A stretch of 64,000 bases of DNA from Craterostigma plantagineum (GCA_027422505.1 JAPQWV010000002.1:27320501-27384500), one strand, 5' to 3'; shown: positions 10,513-22,219, numbered from the stretch's first letter. The notes: generated by a model not told the origin, from the letters alone. A program made the numbers and translations.

Positions 10513-11572
10513 TCGATGAATTATTATCACGTAGTAATTATCATTAGTTTTCGATCTATGGCCGTTCCTATAGTGTATAATGTAATGCATGCACTCGTAT
10601 GATTCCATGTGTAGCGTGTAATGCTAAGATGATTATGTTATTATCACTAATCTTTCGTCTTAATTTATTATCAAGTACTTTTTTTTTTCAAAACCAGAAG
10701 TTGATTACGTAACCACATTATATTAGTGTGTATGGATATTGGTTAAATCAAAGCATTTAAAGCTTTAGTCGGACCCTTAAAAGCAAACCAGTCATTGACG
10801 GATGATAGTTCAAGTTTTGTGGTTCAGTTTATTACAGACAGACACTTGCAGATCGATCACTTCTGTTGAGCCTTTATTGCCGTAAATAGATGATACAGTA
10901 TCTTTTTATGATCCCACAAACCCAACGGCGCCACATACTGTAATGGGCTTACCAAAGAATGTATGTACTATTTCGGGAAAGAAACTACTGGACCGCAGAA
11001 GTGTAAAGAAAGTGCATAGCATGTAAGCTGTTGTCAAGGTTGTACATAATTATGGTTCGTTAGATTGATGTAAATGCTCCACGAAATGCTATTCTCAGCA
11101 CTACTTAACTTACAGTACGACGAAGCATTTCTGTTCACTGTTCCGCCGCTTCAGAACCTTGAATGTCGGAACAAAGTTAGGCCGTTGATCAATGAGCTCG
11201 TAGGAACTGAATCGATCGAGCATTCCACCTCAATTCAACGCAGTCCTAATTAAATAAGAACTTCCCTCCGAAAAAAAAAATTTAAATAAGAACTAACTAT
11301 TTTTTCCTGATCATTACTTTCATGTCTAGCTTGACTGTTAGTCTTTTTACTATTTTTTATTTTATTTTAATTTATTAATCATTATTGCGAGCTTCCCAAC
11401 TTCCAATTCTTCTCGTCTTTATTTCTCTTCTTTCCTATTCTCTCTCTCTTTCTCTGTGCAACCTCATACCTTGACTTTCTTTCTCATTTTCGTACTTCGG
11501 TCTTCAGGTTCTTCTTGCCTGCCCCCTCCTTTCTTTTCCGTACGTGTAAAATATTGTGTTTGAGAAACAAAG
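10513..11572. other. Intergenic plus 5' UTR of the PP2C gene
   Basis: The first 100-150 bases are the P450 3' UTR. From about 11400 a pyrimidine-rich leader (CTTC/TCTC runs) suggests the first, noncoding exon of the downstream phosphatase. Nothing else is supportable. Confidence 0.5.
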
Positions 11573-11910
11573 GTAATAGCTTTTTACAATAATATCATTC
11601 GTTTTTCCTATAAAAAAAATTACTTGATGCATGATAGATCTTTCGAAGGAGTCCCTTTATCTGGTCAGTCAAGATCGGATCTTTTTAAATCCTGGAGGAT
11701 GGAGCTTTAAAAGGATCGTATTTCTTGATTATTTCAAAGAGCTGTTGTAGATTCTTGCCATAATTTGTTGTTTGATCAATTGGATTTTTGAAACTCGTAG
11801 TATTTATTATAGCAATTGTATGTACGTCCCGATCAGATCTATGCTCGAACAATATTGTTTTGTTGGTAGGGAAAGTTTATTCTTTTACCATATTTATTTT
11901 GCTTTTGCAG
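11573..11910 (+). other. Probable 5'-UTR intron of the PP2C gene
   Basis: A good donor (AAAG|GTAATAGC) and a good acceptor after a T-rich stretch (CTTTTGCAG|GTTGG) bracket 338 bp of T-rich sequence between the pyrimidine-rich leader and the ATG-containing exon. Leader introns are common in this PP2C clade. Needs transcript support. Confidence 0.55.
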
Positions 11911-12069
11911 GTTGGATTATGAAGGCTGTGGCGGGTTCGTCTTAGGTTATATAGCAGGAAATGCTATTTCGAAATTTTAGGTCTTTTGATCTATTTCCTA
12001 CCTTTAGGAATATTTTAGGAATTTAGGGTTTGATAAGAAAAAAGGGTCAAAAGTGATTGGTTACATTAC

Positions 12070-13971
12070 ATGGGTTATTTAGACTCTGTATTGTCTGAAA
12101 CAAGCCAATCCCGCGTTGATAATGCTCCGGTCAGCGGCGGTGGACTCAGGTGATTACTAACAAACGATTGATTTTCTTTCTTGACGGCTGTGTTTGAAAT
12201 ATTCTTTTGTCGATTGTTAATTTTGAGGAATTATCGATGTGAACAAATGTTCTCTCTTATGTGTAACCATTATTTACCGCCATAATGTCGCACGTTCTTT
12301 CTCAGTTTGCTGATCAGTGGTTAAATTCTTTGTTCGTTGAAGTCATTGATGTACTTGATTGGTTGTTTCAAAGTACTATGTTGCATCGTAGTCTGCAGTT
12401 TTCCTCTTTCTCGAATGCTATATCTGCCAAACTATATGTCACGAAACTCGACAGACTTGTAAAGAATTTCGGTTCCGATGGTGTGTAGTGGCGGCTTTTT
12501 TTGTCGTATACGGTACATCGTACTTCCTGTGAAGAAAAGAAATGGGATTTGTTGTTCGAATAAACCGCGTCTTTGTCATCAAGATATATATAGCTTCTTG
12601 TGCATATTACAGTCACAATGGAAAGTTCAGTTATGGATATGCGAGTTCCCTGGGTAAAAGATCTTCAATGGAAGATTTCTATGAAACAAGAGTCGACGGT
12701 GTAGATGGTGAAATAGTCGGTCTCTTTGGCGTCTTCGATGGTCTCTCTCTCTATCTTTCTCTCTATGTATACATATATATATATCATATATGATGTTTCA
12801 ACGTTTAATCTTCTTTCTACCAGGCCATGGAGGAGCTCGAGCTGCAGAGTACGTCAAGAAGAATCTCTTCAGCAATCTGATCAAGCATCCAAAGTTCATA
12901 TCCGACACAAAATCTGCTATTGGTATATCCCCGTTATAAACACCATGTTTTTTACGTTCTACGCATCTCTTAAAGATTCATTTTATGTATTACCTTTTCT
13001 TCAGCTGATGCGTACAGACACACAGACTCTGAATTTCTTAAATCTGAGAATAACCAAAATAGAGATGCTGGTTCAACTGCATCTACTGCTATACTCGTTG
13101 GCGATCGCTTGATCGTGGCAAATGTAGGCGACTCAAGAGCTGTTATCTGCAGGGGTGGAAATGGTAAGTCTAAATAATTTTCGTAAAGGAGTTAAGTTGC
13201 AAACCTTCAAATTGCTTCAACTTCCCTACTCTTCCTTTGTTTTTTTTTCCAGCTATTGCTGTTTCTCGAGATCACAAACCTGATCAAACCGACGAAAGGC
13301 AACGAATCGAAGATGCCGGCGGCTTTGTGATGTGGGCTGGTATACTTCCAATATTTCAGCTCTAATCGATGGTACTTAAGAATCAAAACGTTAAAAAAAA
13401 ACGCTTTAATTCTTTGGTTCTTACAAAAAAGGGACTTGGAGGGTTGGGGGCGTGCTTGCTGTATCACGTGCTTTTGGCGACAGATTGCTGAAGCAATACG
13501 TCGTGGCTGACCCTGAAATCCAGGTGAATCATTGTTCGAAGAAAATCGCAAAAATGAAAAAGTATTTTCTCATGAGAGGCTAATTAAAATTTGCAGGAGG
13601 AAAAAGTGGACGATAGCCTGGAGTTTCTTATCCTGGCAAGCGATGGGCTATGGGATGTGGTAACGAATGAGGTAATAAGTACACCTAGATTTTCATCGGC
13701 GTATGTATATATGAGAGATTATTTTTTGCTGTTACGATGATGGACGTAAAATCATTAGGAAGCTGTGTCGATGGTGAAACCAATCAAAGATCCCGAAGAA
13801 GCAGCGAAGAGGCTTTTGCAAGAAGCGCAGCAGAGAGGAACTGCTGATAATACCACCATTGTTATCGTCCGTTTTATTATTACCAACGATGATGATGATG
13901 ATGATGTGTCTGATGCAGCAGCTCCAAGCAGCTCAAACAAGAATGAAAATAATCTTGTTGAGCATACATAG
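12070..13971 (+). CDS. Protein phosphatase 2C (PPM family, AtPP2C59/WIN2-like)
   Basis: Mg/Mn-dependent serine/threonine phosphatase. Coding exons are 12070-12149, 12613-12740, 12824-12922, 13005-13163, 13253-13339, 13432-13523, 13597-13671 and 13759-13971. All are GT-AG and in frame, giving 310 residues. The start is [13 protein letters not shown]; the conserved block [11 protein letters not shown] follows exon 2's start. Metal-binding and core motifs are present: [60 protein letters not shown] and RGTADNTT. The C-terminus carries an acidic run encoded by a GATGATGAT repeat and ends in a short serine-rich tail. The closest Arabidopsis relatives known to me for this layout are the PP2C59/WIN2 type, implicated in pathogen-effector responses; that functional link is inference. 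No disruption is seen. Confidence 0.93.
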
Positions 13972-14382
13972 AATAAACAAGAATGTTGTTGTACTCTATT
14001 TCGATGGACTTATTTTTTTTTTCTTACCTTTTATAGCTTTGGATCTAAATAAATTACCAGTCACTAACCAACTTGACTTGAGATGGATCTTTATTAGTTT
14101 GAAATGAGTCGTTTAATTCTGTCATCTTCTTCCAAGTATTGTATCACCGTTGTTTGCAATGTCTGAGAGCGTTAAATGAAACACATACATAGACGGTTTC
14201 GCGTCGCCACCCTCACAAGCAAATAAGCTTTGCCATTAAATATACACTTACCAATTTTTATGCTACGTACTAATTTCCGTTAACAAGTATGTTACTGTTA
14301 ATATGCAAGAATCAGCCTAGGACTGTTTCCATTAGTATATGTTAAGCATAAAAGGAGAGTTTGTCATTATCTTTTTTCTTTT
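13972..14382. other. PP2C 3' UTR and intergenic
   Basis: No gene seen. The large LTR element begins about 410 bp after the PP2C stop codon. Confidence 0.5.
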
Positions 14383-14706
14383 TGTTAGGCCGATTTTATC
14401 CAACCTTGATCTGATTCATAGGATTAGTATTACCTTGTACGATGAATAACGGAAGCAATAAATTAGCAATACCACGAGACGGATTGTAGAGTTGGAACAG
14501 AGAGCACGCGCGAGTTCTTCAGCAAAAGTCGTCAACTCTATTAATGAATCAGCAACCCTAAACGATGTATCGTTTAGGGTATTTATACATAAGTCCTAAT
14601 GGGCTATTGGGCCCAAGTTAACTAATATACCCACAAGTTAGGTATATTTACAATTAAGTCCTAGGGCAGAATAAAACTACAAGATTAAGATAACCTGATT
14701 TAATTG
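14383..14706 (-). repeat. 3' LTR of the LARD-like element
   Basis: Matches 30279-30594 with scattered substitutions and small indels. It contains the hairpin-forming palindrome CCCTAAACGAT-GT-ATCGTTTAGGG (14556-14579). The inner end cannot be fixed because the two copies diverge after TAATTG. Confidence 0.8.
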
Positions 14707-14849
14707 TTTCCAATTCAGCGCTGGTTATCTTCGTCTTGTAATTGTCCTGAGTCCTCAAAGAACACGTATCAGAGTTGTGTACGCGAAAGCGTTTGCATGC
14801 GTGTTATTCTTCAATCACATCCTCCTCTTGAACTTCTATTCTCCTAAGT

Positions 14850-15275
14850 GTTCAAAGCTGCTTGCTGGATCGTCTCTCTTGTGTTCGATCTCTCCATTCG
14901 ATAATCACAACTCCCCCTGCGTGTGTTCAACCTTTTGTTGGGATTGAGGAGTTCTCATTAAATTTGAGAGACATACACGAGTCGTATCTTCTCTTTAGGT
15001 GTTCCAGCTCTTCCTTCTATTGTCACAACTCCCCTACATTTGTTCAACCTTGTGTTGGGATTGGGAGCTCTCTTTAAACTCGAAGAGTTGTACACGAGTC
15101 GACAGCTTTGATTCTTGCAATCCATGCTGAAGTTGTTGTCGTATCTTGTCATTTGAGTCCGATCTCTCGTTCAATTGTAGCTTAACTCCCCCTACGTTTG
15201 TTCAACCTTGTGTTGTGGTTGGGGTGTTTCTTTAAAATTGGAGAGTCGTACATGAGGTGACAACTTCAATCGTTG
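14850..15275. repeat. Degenerate tandem repeat, about three units of ~130-160 bp
   Basis: Each unit has a TCTCTC/TTCGAT-like start, ACAACTCCCCCT or ACTCCCCCTACG, TTTGTTCAACCTTGTGTTGG and then AGAG..TACACGAGTCG. The CTCCCCCT core on the plus strand reads as the polypurine tract AGGGGGAG on the element strand. More single CTCCCCCTC blocks follow at about 15380, 16637, 16672 and 16751. Confidence 0.7.
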
Positions 15276-16924
15276 GACTCTGTGGTCTTTGCTTGATTCT
15301 TTGACGACGCTTGAGATTTGGCAGTTTCTGATCTGTATTGCACTTTCGTCGTGGTGCTGCTCCCATTTTTCTCTAGTACTCCTCCCCCTCATGAAGATCG
15401 AGCTAGGAAGATCGTCATGCGATGGGCCAAAATGGGGCATCGTCTTTGGAAAGAAGATCGCGTCGTCGGGACAAGATGATGGAGTTGCGTTTTCCAAAAA
15501 ATGTGCTTGGGCTCCTTCAGATTTTTCCATCAATTGCATGAGAGCCCGTCTTCAGAGTGGTACGTGCGGCGGAAATGGTAGGTGTTCAGGTTGGGTAATA
15601 ACCTGACAGAGCCACAAAGGCAATCCGTCGACACGACTTCAGAGTTAAACTCTGAGACGTGGCCTGTGATAACAGGGCTTTATAAACCGGGGCCACATAG
15701 GCGTCCCGTTAGCATCAGTTTAGGAGCATAGCTCATAGCGGCCTGAAACCGTTGTTGTTTTGATGTTGCAACGGCAGGACTTCCTTCCGATCATCGAAGA
15801 ATGTCGCAGTAGGACATGTCTACGAAAGTTCTGATCTGGTCACAAAGTCCAGATAAGAAAAAATGTATGTGTCCTAAAAAGATATAGAAATATTTGGATG
15901 GTGAGGACACACTAGACTCGATGTGTTCAATAAAATTCAGTGGTGTGGGGCTGACTACCACTTAGTTCAATATCTCCTGCTTCCAAGTGAGGCAGTGATA
16001 GATTACGCGGCTCCCCGTGATTTAGTGAAACATCGGTCTGTTGGGAGATCGATGAGTGGGTAAGGCTCGGTTGTGCATGCGCCGTTGGACCTAATGCGAC
16101 GACTTCTACCCGGGGGCTAATAAAATTAGCACCTGTACCTATGAGGGTTGGTCCGAGTAATTTGTGACTAAGGGAATTTTGTATCTTCCGCTCTTCGGTC
16201 TTGTCAAGAATTTCCAAATAGGGGTAGCTCAATGAACTTGAATCGTCACTACCACTCGGCTACGTTCCGGGGTTAGGTTCAGTTTGGTCTGACTGAACCA
16301 TGGGAACTTAGAATCCATGCATCCGTCAATTTGGTGAGTGCTGCTTGATCAGCGGTTGGAGCAGGTCGGTTGAGATCATCTTCGTGATAGTGTACGTTTG
16401 TCACGCCTTTTGAAATTCTTGAACTCTTGTAGGCTTGAGATTCGTCCTTCAAATATATCTTTGGAAGACAGGGGAACTCTTTTGAAGTAAGATCATGAGA
16501 GTATGAGGCCTTTCTTTTTTTTTTGCCTTTTCTTTTTTTTTCGAACATTTTTTTGTGTCTTTTTTCATATATATATGTATTATCTTAATAATAATATAAT
16601 AGTTATATATTATATATAGATATATATATTTAAAATCCTCCCCCTCAAATCATGCTTCTTAAAACTGAATTACTCCCCCTCAAAAGATGCATATTCGGAT
16701 TAAAATTATCGTTCGAGAGTCTCTGTCCCTATGTTCACACGTTAAGTTCACTCCCCCTCAAATTTAGCTCTACGTTTGGTTGCTCGCATTGCTAGCCCGC
16801 CGTGTATGTGGAGCAAACAGAGATACCATACACGCTGGGATGTTTGGCTGCCCTCGTCGCATACCAGTCATGAGTGTGGAGCAGCTCTCTTCGTACCTAC
16901 TCATGCTGGAATATCTGCAAAACA
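15276..16924. other. 3' noncoding part of the LARD-like element
   Basis: No supportable coding region on either strand; the open frames here show no recognisable domain. It includes an AT-rich patch (16555-16635) and several CTCCCCCTC blocks. I see no trace of the pol gene that a Copia element would have at this position. Confidence 0.5.
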
Positions 16925-19441
16925 TTATCGGGACTTTGGTACCCATTTTTGGATGGGTCCTCCCTTATTAGCAGAAAACGGGTTAAGCACACAAGGTGTC
17001 AAATCTTGTCCTAAGTCATCATTTGAAGTCCTATTCAATTTGATTTGTGATTTAGGAATCCATAGCTTCAATCCATGTTTTGAGTGTTGAGGGAATGTGG
17101 AGTGATGTTTTTGCTTGGGCACCCTAATTTGTTTAACATTAGGATTATGCCATGTGGAGTTCTTATGCATCAATCGATTGAATACGGGAGTGTTCGAGAC
17201 GTGGCTTGCATGAGATGATGGCTGTCGAGTAGAAGAATGATGCATCTTACAAATATTAGATTTATAACGGGAAACATCACAATACGTAATAGTCTTTGAT
17301 GAAATGAAGTTATATTCATCAGAAGCATAGTTTGTAGAGTAGAAAGCCTTGGTACGAGAGGGTTTAGATTTTGATTTCCTGACCCAGACCATCGTCTTCG
17401 TCTTCTTGGTTAGTTTCTTGCCTGTAGCTGAATTTGACACTTTGTTAGGAGTTAAATCATAAGTCGAAGAGGAACCAACTTCAGATGAATGATCGTTGAG
17501 AATTCTTAGGAGGAAAATTTCATTTAGTAGTTTCTCTTTTTCGAACTTGAAGATTTCAATTTGATTTTGGTGTTCCTTTGCTTGTAATTTATTGATGTTC
17601 TGGAGACGCGAGATTTCAGCTAGAAAGTCAGTCGTTCCTTTTGTTTGTGTCTTGTCTGGTTGAGTTTGCGAGCTTGACTTAGCAAAGAAGCGTGCATCAT
17701 TCTTGATTGTGCTGGCATTTGCTAATCTAAAACGAGAATTTAGGACAAGTGCATCATCGTAGGAATAGTAATGATTTGAAGAAGATGCATATTTTTCAAA
17801 TAGCAAATCGTCTCTTGTGGCTTTTTCCTTCCCTTTCGTTGTCTTGCAAAGTGATGCTTCTATTTTCGACTCGGCTGGAGGCGGTTGTGAGCAGAGACCT
17901 ATGGGATTGTTGATATGGTCTTCAAGTGTCGATATGACTATCAGAAGTACGTCTTTTTCCACTTGGAAGGCAATCTTTTCGGACTCAAGAGTCGAGCGCA
18001 AATCACAGATTTCCTTGAGAGATGCTGGGATATATGTAGTAGAGGGATTTGAATTTTGGCCACTTACGTCTTCTGAAGAGGGTGTATACTGAGGTAAGTA
18101 GTCGTCAGACAAGGATGTCTTTGTGGTTCTGTCATGTTTATTCAGTTCTTCGTAGTCAAATGGGATTTCTGCTCTGTCCTCTCTATTTCTCTTTTTCTTT
18201 TCTAGGATGTCAAGTGTAGATGAACTAGTGAAAGGGAGTAGACTAGGTATATTTAAGCCTAGGAAGCTAATATCATAAAGAGGGAGGGGTTTCTTGACTG
18301 TTTGTACGGAACCTGGAACAAAGCCTAATCCTTCACGGGGATCATAAAATTCTATGTCTTTAGGCTTGTTTAGAAAAATCGTTCTATCTGTTTGTCCTCT
18401 TTTTGTTAGGAGATCCTCGAGTTTCTTTATTTTGGAATATAGACGATTTCGTTCCTTAGATAAGAATTCATATTTTTGGGATATGGAATTACGCTCTTGC
18501 TCACTCTTCTTGAAATCATTTTCCTTTTCGGAAAGTTTGTCTTCTAGATCTCTTATCCTAGTCTCATGTCTGATGGATGTATCCTGAGCTTGTTCTAGAA
18601 ACGAGTTTAACTTAGCCTTTTCTACTAGTTCGGTTCGCAAGACCTTTTCATTGTTCGCCAACCTAGTTTCTAGTTTTCTTAATGATTGGTTTTCACTAGA
18701 CATAGATGTTAGTCTATCTTGAAGAATTGAAATCTCTAAATGTAGATCAGAGTAAGAATCGTGTACCTCAGTTTCTGAAGATGAGTCAGTTGTGGGAGTG
18801 GCTGCAGTGTTGTGCGCCTCATCTTCAGAGTCAGGTTCGACGTTTGCCATGAGTGCCAGATTTTCTTCCTCACTCTCGGAGGTATCCTTGAGCCATGGTT
18901 CCTGTTCTGCCATGAGTACGACACCCGACTGTTTTTGTTTTTCTGCTTGAAAACCTACTCTTTCTGATTCCAAAGTTGCGTTTAATTTGGAAATTTTATT
19001 AGCAACTTCTGGAATTTCCCAACAAGAAGCAGGTTTGTTAGAATGTAAATTACTTTCCCCGTTTGACGCTAAGTTCTTAGAGGAATTTTGATCCGCTTGC
19101 CCTCTTTTTGTTAGAATGTCCTCTAAGCTCCTAATTTTAACGTATAACTCGCTACGCTCGCTATACATGACGTTATATTGACAAGTCTTAGTGAGTCTCT
19201 CGTCTTCGCTCTTTTTCAAGGTAGTAGTTAACTCACTAATTTTCGCTTTCATTCTTTCTATTTCTTTATCACGATCATCGACTCTCATTTGCGTTGCTTC
19301 AAGCTTGCAATTGAGATGCGCTTTTTCACTTAAGCTGGCAAGGAGACATTTATGATTATTCTCTAAGCGAACTTTTAATTCCTCAATTTCTTTAGCTTGT
19401 TTGTTCACTTTCTGTTCCATATGATACGGCATATATGACAT
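16925..19441 (-). CDS. Coiled-coil Gag-like protein of the LARD-like element
   Basis: Uninterrupted 838-residue frame from ATG at 19441. Most of it is charged heptad-type coiled coil (EIEELKVRLEN, KEIERMKAKISEL, RIRDLEDKLSEKEND). The acidic stretch SESEEENLALMANVEPDSED and the C-terminal KWVPK are hallmarks of the Gag C-terminal region of plant SIRE-type Copia elements. The frame stops right after KWVPKSR, where a Copia protease would normally start. The first ~190 residues and the following part look like two copies of the same module: both run coil, LYxKIxxLEDxLTKRGQ, then a xxTLESExxxFQxEK box. The RNA-binding core of Gag and a zinc knuckle are not recognisable. That so long a frame stays open in an element with no pol suggests selection or recent mobilisation, which is inference. 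Confidence 0.7.
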   Translation of the reverse strand: MSYMPYHMEQKVNKQAKEIEELKVRLENNHKCLLASLSEKAHLNCKLEATQMRVDDRDKEIERMKAKISELTTTLKKSEDERLTKTCQYNVMYSERSELYVKIRSLEDILTKRGQADQNSSKNLASNGESNLHSNKPASCWEIPEVANKISKLNATLESERVGFQAEKQKQSGVVLMAEQEPWLKDTSESEEENLALMANVEPDSEDEAHNTAATPTTDSSSETEVHDSYSDLHLEISILQDRLTSMSSENQSLRKLETRLANNEKVLRTELVEKAKLNSFLEQAQDTSIRHETRIRDLEDKLSEKENDFKKSEQERNSISQKYEFLSKERNRLYSKIKKLEDLLTKRGQTDRTIFLNKPKDIEFYDPREGLGFVPGSVQTVKKPLPLYDISFLGLNIPSLLPFTSSSTLDILEKKKRNREDRAEIPFDYEELNKHDRTTKTSLSDDYLPQYTPSSEDVSGQNSNPSTTYIPASLKEICDLRSTLESEKIAFQVEKDVLLIVISTLEDHINNPIGLCSQPPPAESKIEASLCKTTKGKEKATRDDLLFEKYASSSNHYYSYDDALVLNSRFRLANASTIKNDARFFAKSSSQTQPDKTQTKGTTDFLAEISRLQNINKLQAKEHQNQIEIFKFEKEKLLNEIFLLRILNDHSSEVGSSSTYDLTPNKVSNSATGKKLTKKTKTMVWVRKSKSKPSRTKAFYSTNYASDEYNFISSKTITYCDVSRYKSNICKMHHSSTRQPSSHASHVSNTPVFNRLMHKNSTWHNPNVKQIRVPKQKHHSTFPQHSKHGLKLWIPKSQIKLNRTSNDDLGQDLTPCVLNPFSANKGGPIQKWVPKSR

Positions 19442-19866
19442 ATTGAAAGTGGATATTGAAAGCTCAATTCTAGAATTATTTTGGTTGGATATGGATCTTA
19501 ATCGTGTTGATCAGCTAAATCTTAGATTTCTAACTCAAAAAAAAATCAAACAACGTTAGAGAGATAGATGAAAGATAAAATAATCACATAATTTAATTTA
19601 TTTACTTAACTAATTATTAATTAATTTTTTATTTTTATTTTTATTTTTTTCTTAAAAACATCTGTATCGAAAAGTTTTAGTGTTTCGTGAAATACGGTGA
19701 AGTTTCTAAAATTTAAGCGTTGAAAACTTTTTGGTGTACACCGAAAAGTTTTGAAGTAATGTCGAAAACTTCGAAAAGATACTAAAAACTTCTATAATGT
19801 GCCAAAAATATGATGTTTTTGGGTTCGAAAATAGATGAGGTTTCGAAAATATGAGTTTTGATAAGA
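19442..19866. other. Leader of the LARD-like element left of the nested insertion
   Basis: AT-rich with repeated TTCGAAAA/CGAAAAGTTT words (19665-19855). The same word type resumes at 29310-29400 on the other side of the nested element, consistent with one leader split by the insertion. Confidence 0.5.
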
Positions 19867-19871
19867 GCAGG

Positions 19872-19889
19872 TGGCGCCGTTGCCGGGAA
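19872..19889 (+). promoter_or_regulatory. Retroelement primer-binding site (Asp-tRNA type)
   Basis: TGGCGCCGTTGCCGGGAA, differing by one base near the end from the site I know for Athila. It forms the very first bases of the inserted DNA. Confidence 0.8.
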
Positions 19890-19954
19890 GGTGGTGTCTA
19901 ATTGGTTTATTTCTACTTTTAATTCGATTATCATTATTATTATTTTTCAAGCTT

Positions 19955-21439
19955 ATGCCCCGTTCTTCTCGTACTGGTATTCTAATCTTTGATCCAGAGA
20001 TAGAGAAGACTGCACGAGCAAATCAGAAGGCAAAGAGAGAAAAGGACAAATTGAAAATCTCAAAATCCGACGCCACGTCAGACGAGGAATTTTCATCAAG
20101 CGATATGGAAAATGAACAGCAACAACAACCAGTCCGCCTGACCTTGAGGGATATGGCTACTCCAGATGTTCACCAGCAGCCACTTTGCATTGAATTTCCA
20201 ATTCCTCAAACACCTTTTGAATTAAAATCTGGTTTAATTCATTTACTTCCTACTTTTCATGGTAACGCAGGTGAGGATCCACACAAACACTTGAAGGAGT
20301 TCCACATGGTTTGCTCAACCATGAAGCCTAGTGGCGTAAGCGAAGACCAAATCAGTCTTCGTGCTTTTCCTTTCTCACTGGCCGATCTTGCGAAAGATTG
20401 GTTGTACTATTTGCCCTCTGGCTCTATAAATACATGGGCTGAGCTAAAGAAGCAATTCCTCGAAAAATTCTTTCCCGCGTCTCGTGCCGCAAACATTCGA
20501 AAAGAAATATATGGGATTCGACAGTTTACCGGAGAAACTTTACACGAATATTGGGAGAGATTCAAGCGATTATGTGCAAGCTGTCCATACCACCAAATTT
20601 CAGAATTAGCACTTATGCAATATTTCTACGAAGGGCTATTACCAATGGAACGAAACATGATTGACGCAGCAAGTGGTGGAGCATTAGTTGATAAAACGGC
20701 TGAAGAAGCTCGTCGCTTAATTTCAAGCATGGCTACAAATGCACAACAATTTGGAACACGTCAAGACATTGGTCAACAACGGGCTAGTGGGGTAAGTATA
20801 TCTTTTGAGCAAAAATTAGATTCTCTAACTTCGCTTGTGGAGAAACTTGTTTCAGGAAAAACTCATCATGTGAAGACTTGTGGTATTTGTACGCTTACCG
20901 AACATTCAACGAAGAATTGTCCCTCACATCAATTTGACACTGGTGAGCAAGCAAATGCAGTTGGAGGATTTGCACCATCTCAAAAACGTTATGATCCATT
21001 CTCAAGTCATTACAATCCCGGATGGAGAGACCATCCAAATCTGAGCTACGGGAATCGGCCACCAGGTTTCATGCAACAAGCACCGCGACCGCCAATTCCT
21101 CATCAACAAGCTGCACCTTCAAAACCAGGTATGTCGTTAGAGGATATCGTTATGAATTTAGCCAATAGCACTGCAACTTTTCAACAGGAGACACGATCAA
21201 GCATACATGAAACACGCGCTAGCGTACAAAACCTAGAAAGACAAATGTCCCAACTGGCGGCACAAATGAGTCAAATACAGAACGAGAAAGGGAAATTGCC
21301 AGCCCAAGTCGAGATCAACCCAAGAGAGAATGTGAGTGTTATGACTCTTCGAAACGGGAAAGAGATCGGTCAGCCTAATGATGACGAAGCTCCCACAAAA
21401 CTATCAAGTATAAGACTAAAGATAGTGGAAGGAAGGTAA
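19955..21439 (+). pseudogene. Athila-like Gag
   Basis: ATG at 19955 opens MPRSSRTGILIFDPEIEKTA. The retrotransposon Gag core is clear: ELKSGLIHLLPTFHGNAGEDPH, LRAFPFSLADLAKDWLYYLP and FLEKFFPASRAANIRKEI. A Cys-rich segment (CGICTLTEHSTKNCPSH) is the knuckle. The frame ends at 21439 by a shift just upstream of the linker PPPFPGRLAKAKKEEEEE, which lies in the next frame. In intact Athila copies Gag and Pol are one frame, so this is a decay mutation. Confidence 0.85.
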
Positions 21440-21540
21440 GTAATGATTCTGTTTTTAATAAACCTGATATTGTAATTCCTCCACCTTTTCCTGGAAGGTT
21501 AGCTAAAGCGAAAAAGGAAGAAGAAGAAGAAAAGAGCATA

Positions 21541-22128
21541 ATGGAGACTTTCAGCAAAGTCGAAATCAACATCCCACTCTTAGAAGCTATCAAGCAGATT
21601 CCATGCTATGCAAAGTTTTTGAAAGAAATGTGTTCGAACAAAAGAAAACATAAGACCGAAGGCAAAATCCTTGTAAGTGATAATGTTTCCGCTGCTCTTC
21701 AAAGAAAATTACCTCAAAAATGCAAGGACCCAGGTATATTTGCTATCTCAGTTACTATAGGAACACGAAAAATAAATAATGCCATGTTAGATTTAGGAGC
21801 ATCAATCAATGTTATGCCATTATCTTTATTTAACGAGATGAGTATGGGATCGCTTAAGAACACAGATATATGCATTCAATTAGCAAATAGGTCAATTATT
21901 TATCCCGAAGGATTAGTTGAAGATGTTCTTGTTAAATGTGGGGAATTTATTTTTCCCGCTGATTTCTACATTGTCGACATGGGTGATGAACATGCGCCTG
22001 AATCTGCTATTATATTATTAGGTCGGTCATTCATGAAAACTGCTAAGACTAAGATCGATGTTGATTCGGGAACACTTACTTTCGAATTTGATGGAGAAAA
22101 ACTTACTATGATGTCTTTGATGCTATGA
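21541..22128 (+). pseudogene. Athila-like protease region
   Basis: Frame of 195 residues with CAKFLKEMCSNKRK at its start and the aspartic-protease motif AMLDLGASINVMPLSLF, the LGAS form usual in Athila, followed by ILLGRSFMKTAKTKIDVDSGTLTFEFDGE. The frame is lost at about 22128 and again before the reverse transcriptase. Confidence 0.8.
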
Positions 22129-22219
22129 AATTTCCCGATGAGCTCGAATCTGTTAGTATGATTGACACTCTTGTTCGAGAAGACCTTGACCGTAATTTAT
22201 CTAATGACGCAGTCGTTTT

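Noticed and set aside
15192..15606. Overlapping ORFs on both strands in the LARD 3' region
   Set aside because: No recognisable domain, and they lie across tandem repeat units.
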